Under the pieces are notes generated by a model. It did no database searches, was not told where the DNA came from, and saw only the letters and a list, made by a program, of their open reading frames with translations. The position numbers and the translations under genes were made by a program. From contig NZ_AJLN01000120.1 in the NCBI RefSeq assembly GCF_000317285.1, positions 32,788 to 96,787 of the forward strand: 64,000 nucleotides of DNA, read 5' to 3'. Within the stretch, counting starts at the first letter, position 1, and every line of letters starts with the position of its first letter. Of this stretch, positions 45,896 to 54,537 are shown piece by piece. Source of the DNA: Chlorogloeopsis fritschii PCC 6912. Its GTDB lineage: Bacteria; Cyanobacteriota; Cyanobacteriia; Cyanobacteriales; Nostocaceae.

Positions 45896-46346
45896 GCTCA
45901 ATTTACCTTATCCCTGTGATGAAATTTATACAAGTGACTTTGTACAAACTAGCAAGCAATTACTTAGTTGACCAATGGGAAACCTACGAATTTCGCTTGT
46001 TTTTTAGCCACTTTACCTCAGTAAATACGCTGATTTTAAGATAATTTTAAGGTTATTATCTAGCAAATCAGCAAAAATTGGTGCTACATAGCAAATAGTA
46101 GTTTTAATCTTGACCAAGAAATTATATATAAGATTTTGTAAAGAATAAATAAAGTTTAAATGGCTAATTGTAGTGAATGATACAACAGGGATGAAAAAAG
46201 TCGATGAAATGATGAATCAGCGTGTGAAATCAAAAATTTTGAAATTTTAATTGTCTAAAATTTTCCATGGAGAAATTAATGAATGTGTGAAGAGTTGACT
46301 TCTGGGGTTATTGACTGCCCCAGAAAATCATTGTAGTGCTAATCTT
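45896..46346. other. Intergenic region upstream of gmd
   Basis: About 445 bp, AT-rich, between gmd start and the sugar transferase stop. The gmd promoter should be here but no convincing pair of boxes was seen. An 8-bp hairpin, ttctgggg (46300-46307) with ccccagaa (46318-46325), lies 22 bp past the transferase stop and may be its terminator, though it lacks a U-tract. Confidence 0.5.
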
Positions 46347-47180
46347 TCAGTAAGCTCCGTTATCTTTGGGCAGAACGACTACACGAACCGTTTTCAAAAT
46401 AATCCATAAATCGAGCCAAAAATTCCTGAACTTGACATAATGCAGGTCTATTTGAACTCGTCGAGGATAGGGAATATCATTGCGACCAGAAACTTGCCAT
46501 AATCCAGTAATACCAGGTCGGATTGTTAAAATCTCATCGATATGACAACCGTATTTCGGTAGTTCTTCCGATACTAGAGGTCTAGGCCCAACAACACTCA
46601 TGTCTCCTTTTAAGACATTCCAAAACTGAGGGAATTCGTCCAAGCTAGTAATTCGCAAAAATTTTCCGATCTTTGTAATCCGAGGATCGTGTTTGAGTTT
46701 AAAACTGCTTTCAAACTCTTTGCGCAACTCAGGCGATGTATCCATCATTTGCATGAGGATTTCGTCGGCATTGCTCACCATCGTGCGGAACTTTATACAG
46801 TTAAATGACTTGTAATTTTTACCAACCCGTTCTTGGACGTAAAAAATAGGGCCTTTTGAACTTAAAGCAATCAAAGAAGCCAAAATTAAGTAGACGGGGG
46901 AAAACAAAATCAGTACAGAGAGCGAAAAAAGTATATCGAACAGTCGTTTGCCAAACTCTCCGTTTAAAGCCTGAGCAGATATACCTTTGAGTTTAACTCT
47001 ACGCGTCTTTCTAGGTTGACCGCGTTTTAATAAAGTACGCGATCGCCCAATTGACGTCAACCTGGTTTCGTTGGGTTGCGCCAGTACTTCTGACGAGGTA
47101 GCACTGTTTGAAAAAGAGCGCCCCGTGCCAGATGTGCTACGCGATCGCTTGCCAAAGAGGAGTGAGCTCTGGGCAGTCAT
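46347..47180 (-). CDS. Exopolysaccharide sugar-1-phosphate transferase
   Basis: 277 residues of the bacterial sugar transferase family (polyprenyl-phosphate hexose-1-phosphate transferase, WbaP/WcaJ-like C-terminal domain). A basic, disordered N terminus (about 1-80) precedes a transmembrane helix (LFSLSVLILFSPVYLILAS) and the catalytic part: KGPIFYVQERVG, CIKFRTMV, ITKIGKFLRITSLDEFPQFW, GDMSVVGPRPL, RPGITGLWQVSGR. It would start a repeat unit on a lipid carrier. The ATG at 47180 has AAGGA 5 nt before it. It is followed upstream by a glycosyltransferase gene in the same direction. Confidence 0.9.
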   Translation of the reverse strand: MTAQSSLLFGKRSRSTSGTGRSFSNSATSSEVLAQPNETRLTSIGRSRTLLKRGQPRKTRRVKLKGISAQALNGEFGKRLFDILFSLSVLILFSPVYLILASLIALSSKGPIFYVQERVGKNYKSFNCIKFRTMVSNADEILMQMMDTSPELRKEFESSFKLKHDPRITKIGKFLRITSLDEFPQFWNVLKGDMSVVGPRPLVSEELPKYGCHIDEILTIRPGITGLWQVSGRNDIPYPRRVQIDLHYVKFRNFWLDLWIILKTVRVVVLPKDNGAY

Positions 47181-47275
47181 CATAATCCTTAATAATCCAC
47201 ACCACACATAGTCCCAATCTTAAAGCCAAAAGCAGGTGTTTCTGGGAGCTTTTTTCTAAAACCCTGCAGTAAAAA

Positions 47276-48427
47276 TTAACTTTGTATGCTATTCAAGGCT
47301 TTTTGTTCAATACATTTGTGCAAAAATTCTAAATAACGTTGGGCAAAAATTTGGCGAGAAAACTTGCTGGCGTGCGATCGCGCATACTCTGGATTGAATT
47401 TACTTTGATAAGCTTCAAAGGTTTCTGTGGCTTCTACCAAAGCTGCTTCTGTCTGTTTCCCAAACAAAACACCAGTTCCTGTTTCTCCCCACTCGCGAAT
47501 ATCCCGCACCGTTTCTTGGGCACCACCGACACCATAGGCAATCACAGGCGTGCCACAAGCTTGGGCTTCCACCAAAGCAATACCAAAATCTTCACAAGCT
47601 GCATATACAAATCCTTTGGCATGAGCCATGTATTTTTTGACAACCGCATCGGGTTGCCATCCCAGTATTTGTATATTAGAGTTTGCTATCTCACGGATTT
47701 TTGTCATTTCAGCTCCTGTGCCAATTACTACTAGTTTTTTTTGCATTTGGTTAAAAGCCCGAATTATTAAAGATACTTGTTTGTAACTCACTAACCGGGA
47801 AACAGTCAGATAAAAATCCTCTTTTTCGGGAATCAAAGGAAAACTCTCAATATTAACAGGTGGATAAATAACAGTTGCTTCTCGGCGGTAACAGCGCCAA
47901 ATTCTACGAGCTGTGTGCTGAGAATTAGCAATGAAGTAATCAACACGATTGGCGCTAATTACATCCCACAAACGTAAATGGTGTAATACATACCGCGTTG
48001 CCCAACCAGGTATGCCACTGCCTAGTTTGCTGTGGCGTAGATAATCAAAAGTCAAGTCCCAAGCATAACGCATGGGACTGTGGCAGTAACAAATATGTAA
48101 CTGATCGGGAGTAGTCAGAATGCCTTTGGCGACGGCGTGAGAGGAAGAGAGAATTACGTCATACTCCCGCAGATCGAGTTGTTCAATGGCGAAGGGCAAA
48201 AGAGGTAAGTATTTTTGTACTCCATTGCGGGCGAAGGGAAAGTGCTGGAGAAACGTCGTACCAATTTGACGCTTGTACAAATAACTTTCTGGATTGCTGG
48301 ATTCAAAATCGATGAGGGCATATAAGTCCGCATCTACGTGATTGAGGATTTCCCGTACTACTTGTTCTGAACCGCCAGTGGCTTTAGGTGTCAGCCACTC
48401 ATGCACTAAAGCATATTTCAAGGGCAC
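47276..48427 (-). CDS. Glycosyltransferase family 4
   Basis: 383 residues with the GT-B fold: N-terminal acceptor domain starting YALVHEWLTPKATGGSEQVV, a middle with VYPPVNIESF and YLTVSRLVSYKQV, and a C-terminal donor-binding domain with ACEDFGIALVEAQACGTPVIAY-type text (EDFGIALVEAQACGTPVI, quoted as 18 residues), which is the EX7E motif of retaining GT4 enzymes. Acceptor and donor are unknown. The first codon is GTG at 48427. It precedes the sugar transferase by 95 bp and probably belongs to the same exopolysaccharide locus as gmd/fcl. Confidence 0.9.
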   Translation of the reverse strand: MPLKYALVHEWLTPKATGGSEQVVREILNHVDADLYALIDFESSNPESYLYKRQIGTTFLQHFPFARNGVQKYLPLLPFAIEQLDLREYDVILSSSHAVAKGILTTPDQLHICYCHSPMRYAWDLTFDYLRHSKLGSGIPGWATRYVLHHLRLWDVISANRVDYFIANSQHTARRIWRCYRREATVIYPPVNIESFPLIPEKEDFYLTVSRLVSYKQVSLIIRAFNQMQKKLVVIGTGAEMTKIREIANSNIQILGWQPDAVVKKYMAHAKGFVYAACEDFGIALVEAQACGTPVIAYGVGGAQETVRDIREWGETGTGVLFGKQTEAALVEATETFEAYQSKFNPEYARSHASKFSRQIFAQRYLEFLHKCIEQKALNSIQS

Positions 48428-48842
48428 AGCTAACTTTTGATAAGTGGTTTAAAAAAATTAGATAAATAATGAGATTAACTGAAAAGTTTCCCTTTGTAAT
48501 CAAAAAATGGGAAATGCCCCATATCAGTTAAAAGACGTAACTCTTCCAAAATAAGTTCCACAAATGTCGCAACCTGATAATCTCAGATTAGGGACTAGGG
48601 ACTAGGGACTAGGGACTAGGGACTAGGGATTAGGGACTAGGGACTAGGGACTAGGGATTAGGGACTAGGGACTAGGGACTAGGGACTAGGGATTAGGGAT
48701 TAGGGATTAGGGACTAGGGATTAGGGGTTGTTAGTATCTAAATAATATTTTTTCTACTAGCCCCTAGCCTCTAGCCCCTAGCCCCTAGCCCCTAGCCCCT
48801 AGCCTCTAGCCCCAGAATTATTGAGATAGGTATTGGGGATTT
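48428..48842. other. Intergenic region filled by heptamer arrays
   Basis: About 415 bp between divergent genes (glycosyltransferase on the minus strand, CSP41b-like epimerase on the plus). The middle 227 bp is the array described next; about 150 bp on the left is plain AT-rich DNA that should hold the glycosyltransferase promoter. No promoter is evident. Confidence 0.6.
48587..48813. repeat. Heptamer array with core and inverted second array
   Basis: About 20 tandem GGGACTA/GGGATTA heptamers (48587-48728), then a unique core (ttagtatctaaataatatt, about 48731-48756), then about eight CCCCTAG/CCTCTAG heptamers (48757-48813). The two arrays are near-complementary, so a long hairpin can form. 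It ends only 30 bp from the ATG of the epimerase gene. The same core is present in the opposite orientation at 63447-63540. Confidence 0.9.
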
Positions 48843-49781
48843 ATGCGAATTCTAATCATGGGTGGCACTCGATTCATTGGTGTTTATTTGACTCAACTGC
48901 TAGTACAAAAAGGACATGAAGTGGTTTTGTTCAATCGTGGCAATCGTCCGACACCAGTTGAGGGTGTAAGGCAAATTACAGGCGATCGCACAGACACCAC
49001 CCAACTGAAAGAAAAACTTGCCAAAGAAAATTTTGATGCCATTTTTGATAACAACGGGCGAGAACTCAGCGATACTCAACCACTGGTAGAAATTTTTCAA
49101 GACCGCGTACAGCATTTTATATATATGAGTTCTGCTGGAGTATACCTCAAATCAGACCAGTTACCTCATATTGAAGGCGATCCAGTTGATCCTCAAAGCC
49201 GTCATCGGGGTAAACATGAAACAGAAGCTTACCTAAAGGAAGTGGAAATTCCCTTTACTTCTATTCGCCCGACCTATATTTACGGCCCCCAGAACTACAA
49301 TGATTTAGAAGCTTGGTTTTTTGATCGGATTGTGCGCGATCGCCCCGTTCCGATTCCGGGCAATGGACTGCATATTACCCAGCTAGGACACGTCAAAGAT
49401 TTGGCAGGGGCAATGGCAAATGTTTTGGGTAATTCTCAGGCGATTAAGCAGATTTATAACGTTTCTGGTGATCGCTTTGTCACGTTTGATGGTTTAGCGC
49501 GTGCTTGTGGTGTTGCTGCTGGCAAATCTCCAGATCAAATTAAAATTGTGCATTATGATCCAAAAAAATTTGATTTCGGCAAGCGCAAAGCTTTTCCTTT
49601 ACGAGTGCAACATTTCTTTGCTTCGGTAAATAAAGCAATGACACAATTGAATTGGCAGCCTGAGTACGATCTGATTTCTGGGTTAAAGGACTCGTTCCAG
49701 AATGATTATCTGGCATCAGGGCGAGACAAGGCAGAAATTGATTTTTCTGTGGATGAAGAGATTTTGCAAGGAAATAGCTAA
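48843..49781 (+). CDS. NAD-dependent epimerase/dehydratase, CSP41b-like
   Basis: 312-residue atypical extended SDR. The N terminus MRILIMGGTRFIGVYL has GGTRFIG in place of the strict GxxGxxG. In the middle it has FIYMSSAGVYLKSDQ and RPTYIYGPQNYND, where the standard YxxxK catalytic set is not evident, as in chloroplast CSP41 proteins, which bind RNA. The NVSGDRFVTFDGLARACG part is also typical. Its role may be RNA stabilisation rather than sugar chemistry. The heptamer array abuts its start, possibly affecting expression. Confidence 0.82.
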   Translation: MRILIMGGTRFIGVYLTQLLVQKGHEVVLFNRGNRPTPVEGVRQITGDRTDTTQLKEKLAKENFDAIFDNNGRELSDTQPLVEIFQDRVQHFIYMSSAGVYLKSDQLPHIEGDPVDPQSRHRGKHETEAYLKEVEIPFTSIRPTYIYGPQNYNDLEAWFFDRIVRDRPVPIPGNGLHITQLGHVKDLAGAMANVLGNSQAIKQIYNVSGDRFVTFDGLARACGVAAGKSPDQIKIVHYDPKKFDFGKRKAFPLRVQHFFASVNKAMTQLNWQPEYDLISGLKDSFQNDYLASGRDKAEIDFSVDEEILQGNS

Positions 49782-49902
49782 TGGTTAATAGCTAATCGTT
49801 AATTGTTAACCGTCAAGCTGCTTATGAGTATCAGCACTCTTCGTGAGGCTGATATTCAATGGCATTATATAATGTTAGTTATATAATCCTGTACATAAGC
49901 TG

Positions 49903-50208
49903 ATGTTTCCCTACAAAATTACATCCCCAACAGATGCCAGAAATGATTTTTTTAAGTTGTTAGATTTGGTGGTAGAAAACCATCAAATATATATTATTAA
50001 TCGTCGTGATGGTGAAAATGTAGCCTTAATTTCTGAGTCAGATTTGATGAGTTTGATCGAGACAGTTTATTTATTGCGATCGCCTGCGAATGCTCGTAGG
50101 TTAATGGATGCAATGGAAGAATCTAAGACGGGGAAAATAAAACCCCAAACTATTCAAGAATTGCAGCAGGAGTTGGGGATTGAGCAAGAAGAAAAAAAAG
50201 AAATCTGA
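49903..50208 (+). CDS. Antitoxin, Phd/YefM type
   Basis: 101 residues. The N-terminal part (SPTDARNDFFKLLDLVVENHQIYIIN-like, quoted as ARNDFFKLLDLVVENH) is the DNA-binding Phd/YefM dimer fold, followed by GENVALISESDLMSLIETVYLL. The C-terminal tail is acidic and would neutralise the toxin. It overlaps the toxin gene by 29 bp. In such pairs the antitoxin or the complex represses its own promoter; a palindromic element ttatataatgttagttatataa-like (about 49863-49887) lies upstream and could be the operator and -10 region. Confidence 0.85.
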   Translation: MFPYKITSPTDARNDFFKLLDLVVENHQIYIINRRDGENVALISESDLMSLIETVYLLRSPANARRLMDAMEESKTGKIKPQTIQELQQELGIEQEEKKEI

Positions 50209-50497
50209 AGCAGATGAAATTAAGCCTGTTGTAAATAATCGCAGTCCTGGTTTTAGTTCTAAATTTAAGGAAGATTTAGCTTGGTGGTTTAGGCAAGATT
50301 TTCAGAAAGCCTCGAAAATCTTAGATTTGGTTACGGCCGTAATGCAAGATCCATTTGAAGGAATAGGCAAACCAGAGCCATTAAAATATATGGATGTAGA
50401 TACATGGTCACGCCGAATTGATTTAGAGCATCGACCTGTCTATCGAATTGGAAATACCCAAATTGATTTTTTAGCTTGTCGGTATCACTATGAATAA
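50180..50497 (+). CDS. YoeB/Txe-type mRNA interferase toxin
   Basis: 105 residues with the YoeB core: FKEDLAWWFRQDFQKA, DPFEGIGKPEPLKYM (catalytic Glu), WSRRIDLEHRPVYRI (Arg) and a C-terminal ACRYHYE (His). YoeB toxins cleave mRNA in the ribosomal A site. The first start in frame is TTG at 50180; no ATG or GTG occurs before the core. The start region is a run of A (50192-50199) giving poly-Lys, inside the antitoxin gene. Expression probably depends on translational coupling or ribosomal slippage at the A-run (inference). Confidence 0.85.
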   Translation: MSKKKKKKSEADEIKPVVNNRSPGFSSKFKEDLAWWFRQDFQKASKILDLVTAVMQDPFEGIGKPEPLKYMDVDTWSRRIDLEHRPVYRIGNTQIDFLACRYHYE

Positions 50498-50639
50498 GGC
50501 TGGTGCTGTTAGATTTTATCTCTTGAGATAAATGGCTTAATTACTAATAATATACTTTTTTTGTTCGCCTAAATTATCCATAAAAAATATTTTTGTCCAA
50601 ATTCTAATCATTAAAATATCCCTTGAAAAATTACACTAA

Positions 50640-50747
50640 AATTATCGTATTGGGCAGGAAGTAGAAGTCTTGGAACAAGCATCCACCCTATGGGGAGAAG
50701 ATGTATTGCCGGGGTTTGTATTGAACTTGGACTTTGTGTGGAATTAA
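50640..50747 (+). pseudogene. C-terminal relic resembling Uma2/DUF820 proteins
   Basis: An open stretch after a stop at 50637 reads NYRIGQEVEVLEQASTLWG and EDVLPGFVLNLDFVWN before TAA. The GEDVLPGFVLNLDFVW ending is like the C terminus of Uma2 (DUF820, PD-(D/E)XK) proteins, common in cyanobacteria. No start codon, no catalytic region and no upstream coding text remain. I treat it as a relic. Confidence 0.4.
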
Positions 50748-50789
50748 GCTAAATGAGGTGATCGCTTTGTCAGTTTTTTGGTTTAGCTT

Positions 50790-51677
50790 ATGTCTGTGAT
50801 CAATTCACCTCAGTATAAACTCAACAATATTTTGACGGCGCGTGCTCGTTTGGGAGAATGCCCTGTTTGGGATTCAACCCACAAGTTGCTTTATTGGGTT
50901 GATATCTACAACCATCGAGTCAATCAATTTAATTCTGTGACTGAACAAAATATATTTTTTGATGTTGGAGATGTGGTTGGCTCAGTCGCTCTAGCGGGTG
51001 CAAATCGGTTAATTATGGCACTGCGACATGGTTTGGCATTTCTCGATACTCAATCAGGTGAGGTAACGCCTATTATCCAGGTGGAAGCAGATATGCCTGA
51101 TAATCGCTTAAATGATGGTAAATGCGATCCTCAAGGCAGATTTTGGTTTGGTTCCATGTGCCCTGGTAAAACTCAAGGTAGCCTTTATCGTTACGATCCT
51201 GATGGTTCATTGCATTTGATGGAAACGGGGCTGACAATTTCCAATGGATTAGGCTGGAGTCCCGATCAAAAGACATTTTACTTGGCTGATTCTGACCAGC
51301 AAAGAATCTATGCTTACAATTTTGATGCTCAAACGGGTAATCTTAGCGATCGCCGGATTTTTTTGGATTTAACGAGTGAATCTTTTTATCCTGATGGGCT
51401 AACGGTTGATAGTGAAGGGCATATCTGGGTGGCGATGTGGGATGGGTGGTGCGTAATTCGCTTTAACCCCCAAGGTGAAGAGATAGGGCGGATACCCCTA
51501 CCTGTGCAGCGTCCGAGTTGTTGTACTTTTGGTGGTGAAGACTTGCAGACACTTTACATCACCACTGCTTCAGTTGGACTCAGCGAAAAGGAAATAGAAA
51601 AAAGTTTTTACTCTGGTGATTTGTTTGCTCTCCCAACTGAGATTACCGGATTGCCCACTTATGATTTTCTGGGTTAA
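50790..51677 (+). CDS. SMP-30/gluconolactonase/LRE family protein
   Basis: 295-residue six-bladed beta-propeller with the SMP-30 start ARLGECPVWDSTHKLLYWVDI (quoted as LGECPVWD, with the metal-binding Glu), RLNDGKCDPQGRFWFGSM (Asn and Asp ligands), LTISNGLGWSPD (Asn), and YPDGLTVDSEGHIWVAMW (Asp). Such proteins hydrolyse sugar lactones such as gluconolactone. No dehydrogenase gene lies beside it, so the substrate is undecided. The start at ATG 50790 could shift to the in-frame GTG at 50796. Monocistronic. Confidence 0.88.
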   Translation: MSVINSPQYKLNNILTARARLGECPVWDSTHKLLYWVDIYNHRVNQFNSVTEQNIFFDVGDVVGSVALAGANRLIMALRHGLAFLDTQSGEVTPIIQVEADMPDNRLNDGKCDPQGRFWFGSMCPGKTQGSLYRYDPDGSLHLMETGLTISNGLGWSPDQKTFYLADSDQQRIYAYNFDAQTGNLSDRRIFLDLTSESFYPDGLTVDSEGHIWVAMWDGWCVIRFNPQGEEIGRIPLPVQRPSCCTFGGEDLQTLYITTASVGLSEKEIEKSFYSGDLFALPTEITGLPTYDFLG

Positions 51678-51699
51678 AACAACAGATGAAGACATAGTT

Positions 51700-51728
51700 C
51701 TCGTTACCAGATTGAACCTGGTAACGAG
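51700..51728. repeat. Interspersed palindrome, copy 3
   Basis: ctcgttaccag-attgaac-ctggtaacgag: an 11-bp perfect stem. It is the TTCAA/TTGAA-centred half of the family seen at 791-838 and 11830-11875; the companion gagcc/ggctc palindrome is absent. It lies between convergent genes (SMP-30 and the EamA transporter). Confidence 0.7.
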
Positions 51729-51768
51729 GGTTAAAATCCAATTCCCAATCCCCAGTCCCCAATCCCTT

Positions 51769-52686
51769 TTACTTAAAATAAAATAGCAATCCTGTTCCAG
51801 CGATTGCCATGCCAACACCTGCGATCGCTCTCCAGGTTATTTTCTCACCCAACCACATAGCGATTGGGATAATAAATACTGGGCTAGTTTGCAGCAGAGT
51901 TGATGCAACTCCCGCAGTTGTGAATTTCAAGGCTGTTTGCTGTAACCAAATTCCTAAATAGGTTCCGCAAAAAGCTGCAAAGAAAATTCCAAATATGACT
52001 TGTGATGATTTCCACTCAGGGCAGAGCAATATCCTATTCTGACGCCCCAAAAAAGATGTCCAAATCAGCAAAATCAATACTCCTGCACTCAATCGCAATA
52101 AAGCAGCCCATAAAGGACTAATGTTGGTATCAGCGAATGCTGCACGAGAGAAAACAGTTCCTGTGGCATTTGTTATTGCTGTTAACACACCTAAGCCAAT
52201 TCCGCGCCCTAGATGTGTTGTCATGCGATCGCCCAGATCGGGAGTACGTTCTGTCACTACCCAAGCAACTCCTGCAATCGTAAGTAAAATACCGTACCAA
52301 GCACTGAGATTGAGCTGTTCTTGAAGGAAAATTTCGCTCGCGATCGCTGCTATGGGTGGCGCAAGAGTTCCCATCAATAAGGCACGACGCGCCCCTATTG
52401 TATTGATAGTGGCAAAGAAAGCTGTATCTCCCAAGCCAATGCCTACAATACCGCTACATAGCAATAGAGAAAGAGGCACGGGAGCAATTTTGGGAAATAA
52501 TTCCCCACTGAGCAAGATTGTGAGCACAAGCAGAGCGATTGCAACTATACCTTTAATCAAATTCAGTTGCAACGGTGGGATGCGCTCCCCCAAGCGCCCA
52601 TAAACCACAGACGCGATCGCCCACAAACAGGCAGCAGATAAAGCCGCTATTTCACCTTGAAAAGCTGAAAATGAGGATTTTAACAA
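51769..52686 (-). CDS. EamA/DMT-superfamily transporter
   Basis: 305 residues forming ten hydrophobic helices in two EamA repeats (first AALSAACLWAIASVVYGRLG; second GLGVLTAITNATGTVFSRAA), including the conserved acidic/proline positions APPIAAIASEIFLQEQL and SPVFIIPIAMWLGEKITW. Members export metabolites or amino acids; the substrate is unknown. The start codon appears to be TTG at 52686, because no ATG precedes the first helix. It is convergent with the SMP-30 gene and separated by 90 bp with palindromic repeat. Confidence 0.85.
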   Translation of the reverse strand: MLKSSFSAFQGEIAALSAACLWAIASVVYGRLGERIPPLQLNLIKGIVAIALLVLTILLSGELFPKIAPVPLSLLLCSGIVGIGLGDTAFFATINTIGARRALLMGTLAPPIAAIASEIFLQEQLNLSAWYGILLTIAGVAWVVTERTPDLGDRMTTHLGRGIGLGVLTAITNATGTVFSRAAFADTNISPLWAALLRLSAGVLILLIWTSFLGRQNRILLCPEWKSSQVIFGIFFAAFCGTYLGIWLQQTALKFTTAGVASTLLQTSPVFIIPIAMWLGEKITWRAIAGVGMAIAGTGLLFYFK

Positions 52687-52970
52687 AATATTAAAAATAA
52701 TCTCTACCCCTTTTCAAAAACTAAAAACTTTTCATATTTTTAAGATAAATACCTTTATAAACATTAGCACTCAATGCTCTTTACTGCTAATTTTTGGTCA
52801 GATAAACTTTAGCACTCATGCTAATCAAGTGCTAAACCTTTTCTACAATTTATTACTGATGGTATAGGCTTCCATAGTACTTTTTATGGATGTAATTTCA
52901 ACACTGAGTTATATCATCATTGAATAAATTCAAATTTACACATTAGAGATTAATAATTGGGAAGGTGGAA

Positions 52971-53315
52971 ATGAAATATACTTTTGATATTGTCGGAGTA
53001 TCTCCAGTTTTGAACTTCTTTAATCATCAACAACAAACATTACAAAAACCTCAAAACAAAGGAGTGGAATACATAGCAACACATATGTGTACTTTGGATG
53101 CATTGATAGAATCTGTAGAACCAGTACCGCAAAAATGGGGTTGGGATCAAGACGAAGTTGTAGGTACAGTTATAGATTTTTGGATGAATAATTCAGAGAG
53201 TATACGTTATTGGAAATTACGTTTAAATGATGCTGGTAAAGAAAATTTACTAGTAGCAAGAGTTGCAGATGTTATAGCTTTAAAAGCTGAGTTGGAATCT
53301 TTATTAGGTGAATAG
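52971..53315 (+). CDS. Small conserved-looking protein, unknown
   Basis: 114 residues. I do not recognise a family. It begins MKYTFDIVGVSPVLNFFNHQQ, has a central Trp-rich part (PQKWGWDQDEVVGTVIDFWM) and a helical C terminus (RVADVIALKAELESLLG). There is no signal or transmembrane segment. The start is at ATG 52971 with GGAAGG 5 nt before it; the GTG at 52965 is less likely. ChaB gene follows 82 bp later in the same direction. The 280-bp AT-rich leader contains repeated TTAGCACTCAATGCT-like text at about 52765-52820. Confidence 0.6.
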   Translation: MKYTFDIVGVSPVLNFFNHQQQTLQKPQNKGVEYIATHMCTLDALIESVEPVPQKWGWDQDEVVGTVIDFWMNNSESIRYWKLRLNDAGKENLLVARVADVIALKAELESLLGE

Positions 53316-53397
53316 TTGTAAATAACGTAGTAGAAGCGATTGTTTTGGATTAGTAGCTTTTAAATAATGTTGAAGTTTTTTTACTATTTTTCTAACA

Positions 53398-53601
53398 ATG
53401 CCTTATCAAAATATTGATGAGTTACCGGATTCTGTCAAAGAACACCTACCCAAGCACGCCCAAGAAATATTTATAGCCGCTTTTAATAACGCTGAAAAAG
53501 AATACAATTCTGAAGAAAGCGCTTTCCGCGTTGCTTGGAGTGCCGTAAAACGAGATTACGAAAAAGGCGAGGATGGGAAATGGCGTAAAAAGCCAGAATA
53601 G
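53398..53601 (+). CDS. ChaB family protein
   Basis: 67 residues, all typical of ChaB: MPYQNIDELPDSVKEHLPKHAQEIF-like N terminus (LPDSVKEHLPKHAQEIFI), FNNAEKEYNSEESAFRVAWSAVK-like middle and a basic tail. ChaB proteins are named after an E. coli gene once linked to cation transport, but their biochemical role is unsettled; the helical fold resembles DNA-binding or Rho-like N-terminal domains. It is convergent with nadK, 8 bp apart. Confidence 0.88.
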   Translation: MPYQNIDELPDSVKEHLPKHAQEIFIAAFNNAEKEYNSEESAFRVAWSAVKRDYEKGEDGKWRKKPE

Positions 53602-53609
53602 TTTTCCCA

Positions 53610-54533
53610 TCAATTCGCATGACTAGTACTGCTGTAGCGAACCCTTGTACCTGCCCACAGCAACTTCTCTCGCAGTGTCTGATAATACGAATTATTTTCC
53701 CGCAAAATAATAAACTTAGCCCGACATTCTGCCATGCGCACGTCAACGCGATGTCCAGGCCAAATTGAAGTAGCTAATACCCCGTCCATCCACAGTTTTG
53801 TACTCAAATCGTAATCCCCTAAAGGCCAAATACTCACTACTGAACCAGGGGGTAGAACGACGGGGCGATTAGAAAGACTCATCGGACAAATGGGAGTAAT
53901 GGTGATGGCTTCCATACCATCATGTATAATTGGGCCATTAGCAGAAACCGTGTAGCCAGTAGAACCAGTGGGAGTAGCAACTATTAACCCGTCTCCCACA
54001 TATTGATCGACTACCTCACCATCAATTTCCATTTCCAGAATCGAGGTAATCATGCGATCGGCAGAAGCGGGTTTAACACACATTTCATTCAAAGCAAGAT
54101 AGCGTTCGCTGACGGGTTCTAAATTACTACCATGCCCTTCATACACCGCAGCTTGCACCATCATCCGCCTTTGGATAGCGTAGCGATCCTCCAAAAGTCT
54201 ATCCCAAACTTTTTCAGTATCTTGAAACTCATCCACTGATTCAGTTAAAAACCCCAGGTGTCCTCCCACATTTACTCCTAGAATGGGGATGCCAGCTGGG
54301 GCTAAATGTCTTGCACCAGTTAAAACAGTACCATCACCACCGAGCACCAAAGCCAGATCAATCGGTTGCCCTGCCGAAGCCAAAAACACTGGATAAGGGT
54401 TATCTTTTGGCCCGCTTGGCCCCATTAAAACCTGGCATTGGCGATTTTCTAGTTGTTTTGCACAAGTTTCTGCCCAGCGTTTGCTTTGAGCGTCTCTTGC
54501 TTTGTAAGCAATAATTACCTGCTTAAGGTCCAC
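53610..54533 (-). CDS. nadK: NAD(+) kinase
   Basis: 307 residues with the diagnostic motifs LVLGGDGTVLTGARHL (GGDG, catalytic Asp), NVGGHLGFLTE, SADRMITSILEMEIDG-like region and TPTGSTGYTVSANGPI. It phosphorylates NAD to NADP with ATP. The start codon is GTG at 54533, 4 bp after the ndhE stop, so it is the last gene of the ndhA-I-G-E operon. Cyanobacteria often have two NAD kinases; which one this is cannot be decided by eye. Confidence 0.93.
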   Translation of the reverse strand: MDLKQVIIAYKARDAQSKRWAETCAKQLENRQCQVLMGPSGPKDNPYPVFLASAGQPIDLALVLGGDGTVLTGARHLAPAGIPILGVNVGGHLGFLTESVDEFQDTEKVWDRLLEDRYAIQRRMMVQAAVYEGHGSNLEPVSERYLALNEMCVKPASADRMITSILEMEIDGEVVDQYVGDGLIVATPTGSTGYTVSANGPIIHDGMEAITITPICPMSLSNRPVVLPPGSVVSIWPLGDYDLSTKLWMDGVLATSIWPGHRVDVRMAECRAKFIILRENNSYYQTLREKLLWAGTRVRYSSTSHAN

Positions 54534-54537
54534 AGTG

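Noticed and set aside
48587..48813. CRISPR array
   Set aside because: The unit is only 7 bp, without spacers, and no cas gene is near; it is a tandem heptamer repeat.
48843..49781. Nucleotide-sugar epimerase of the exopolysaccharide group
   Set aside because: Sequence features fit CSP41b-type proteins better, and the gene is divergent from the polysaccharide genes.
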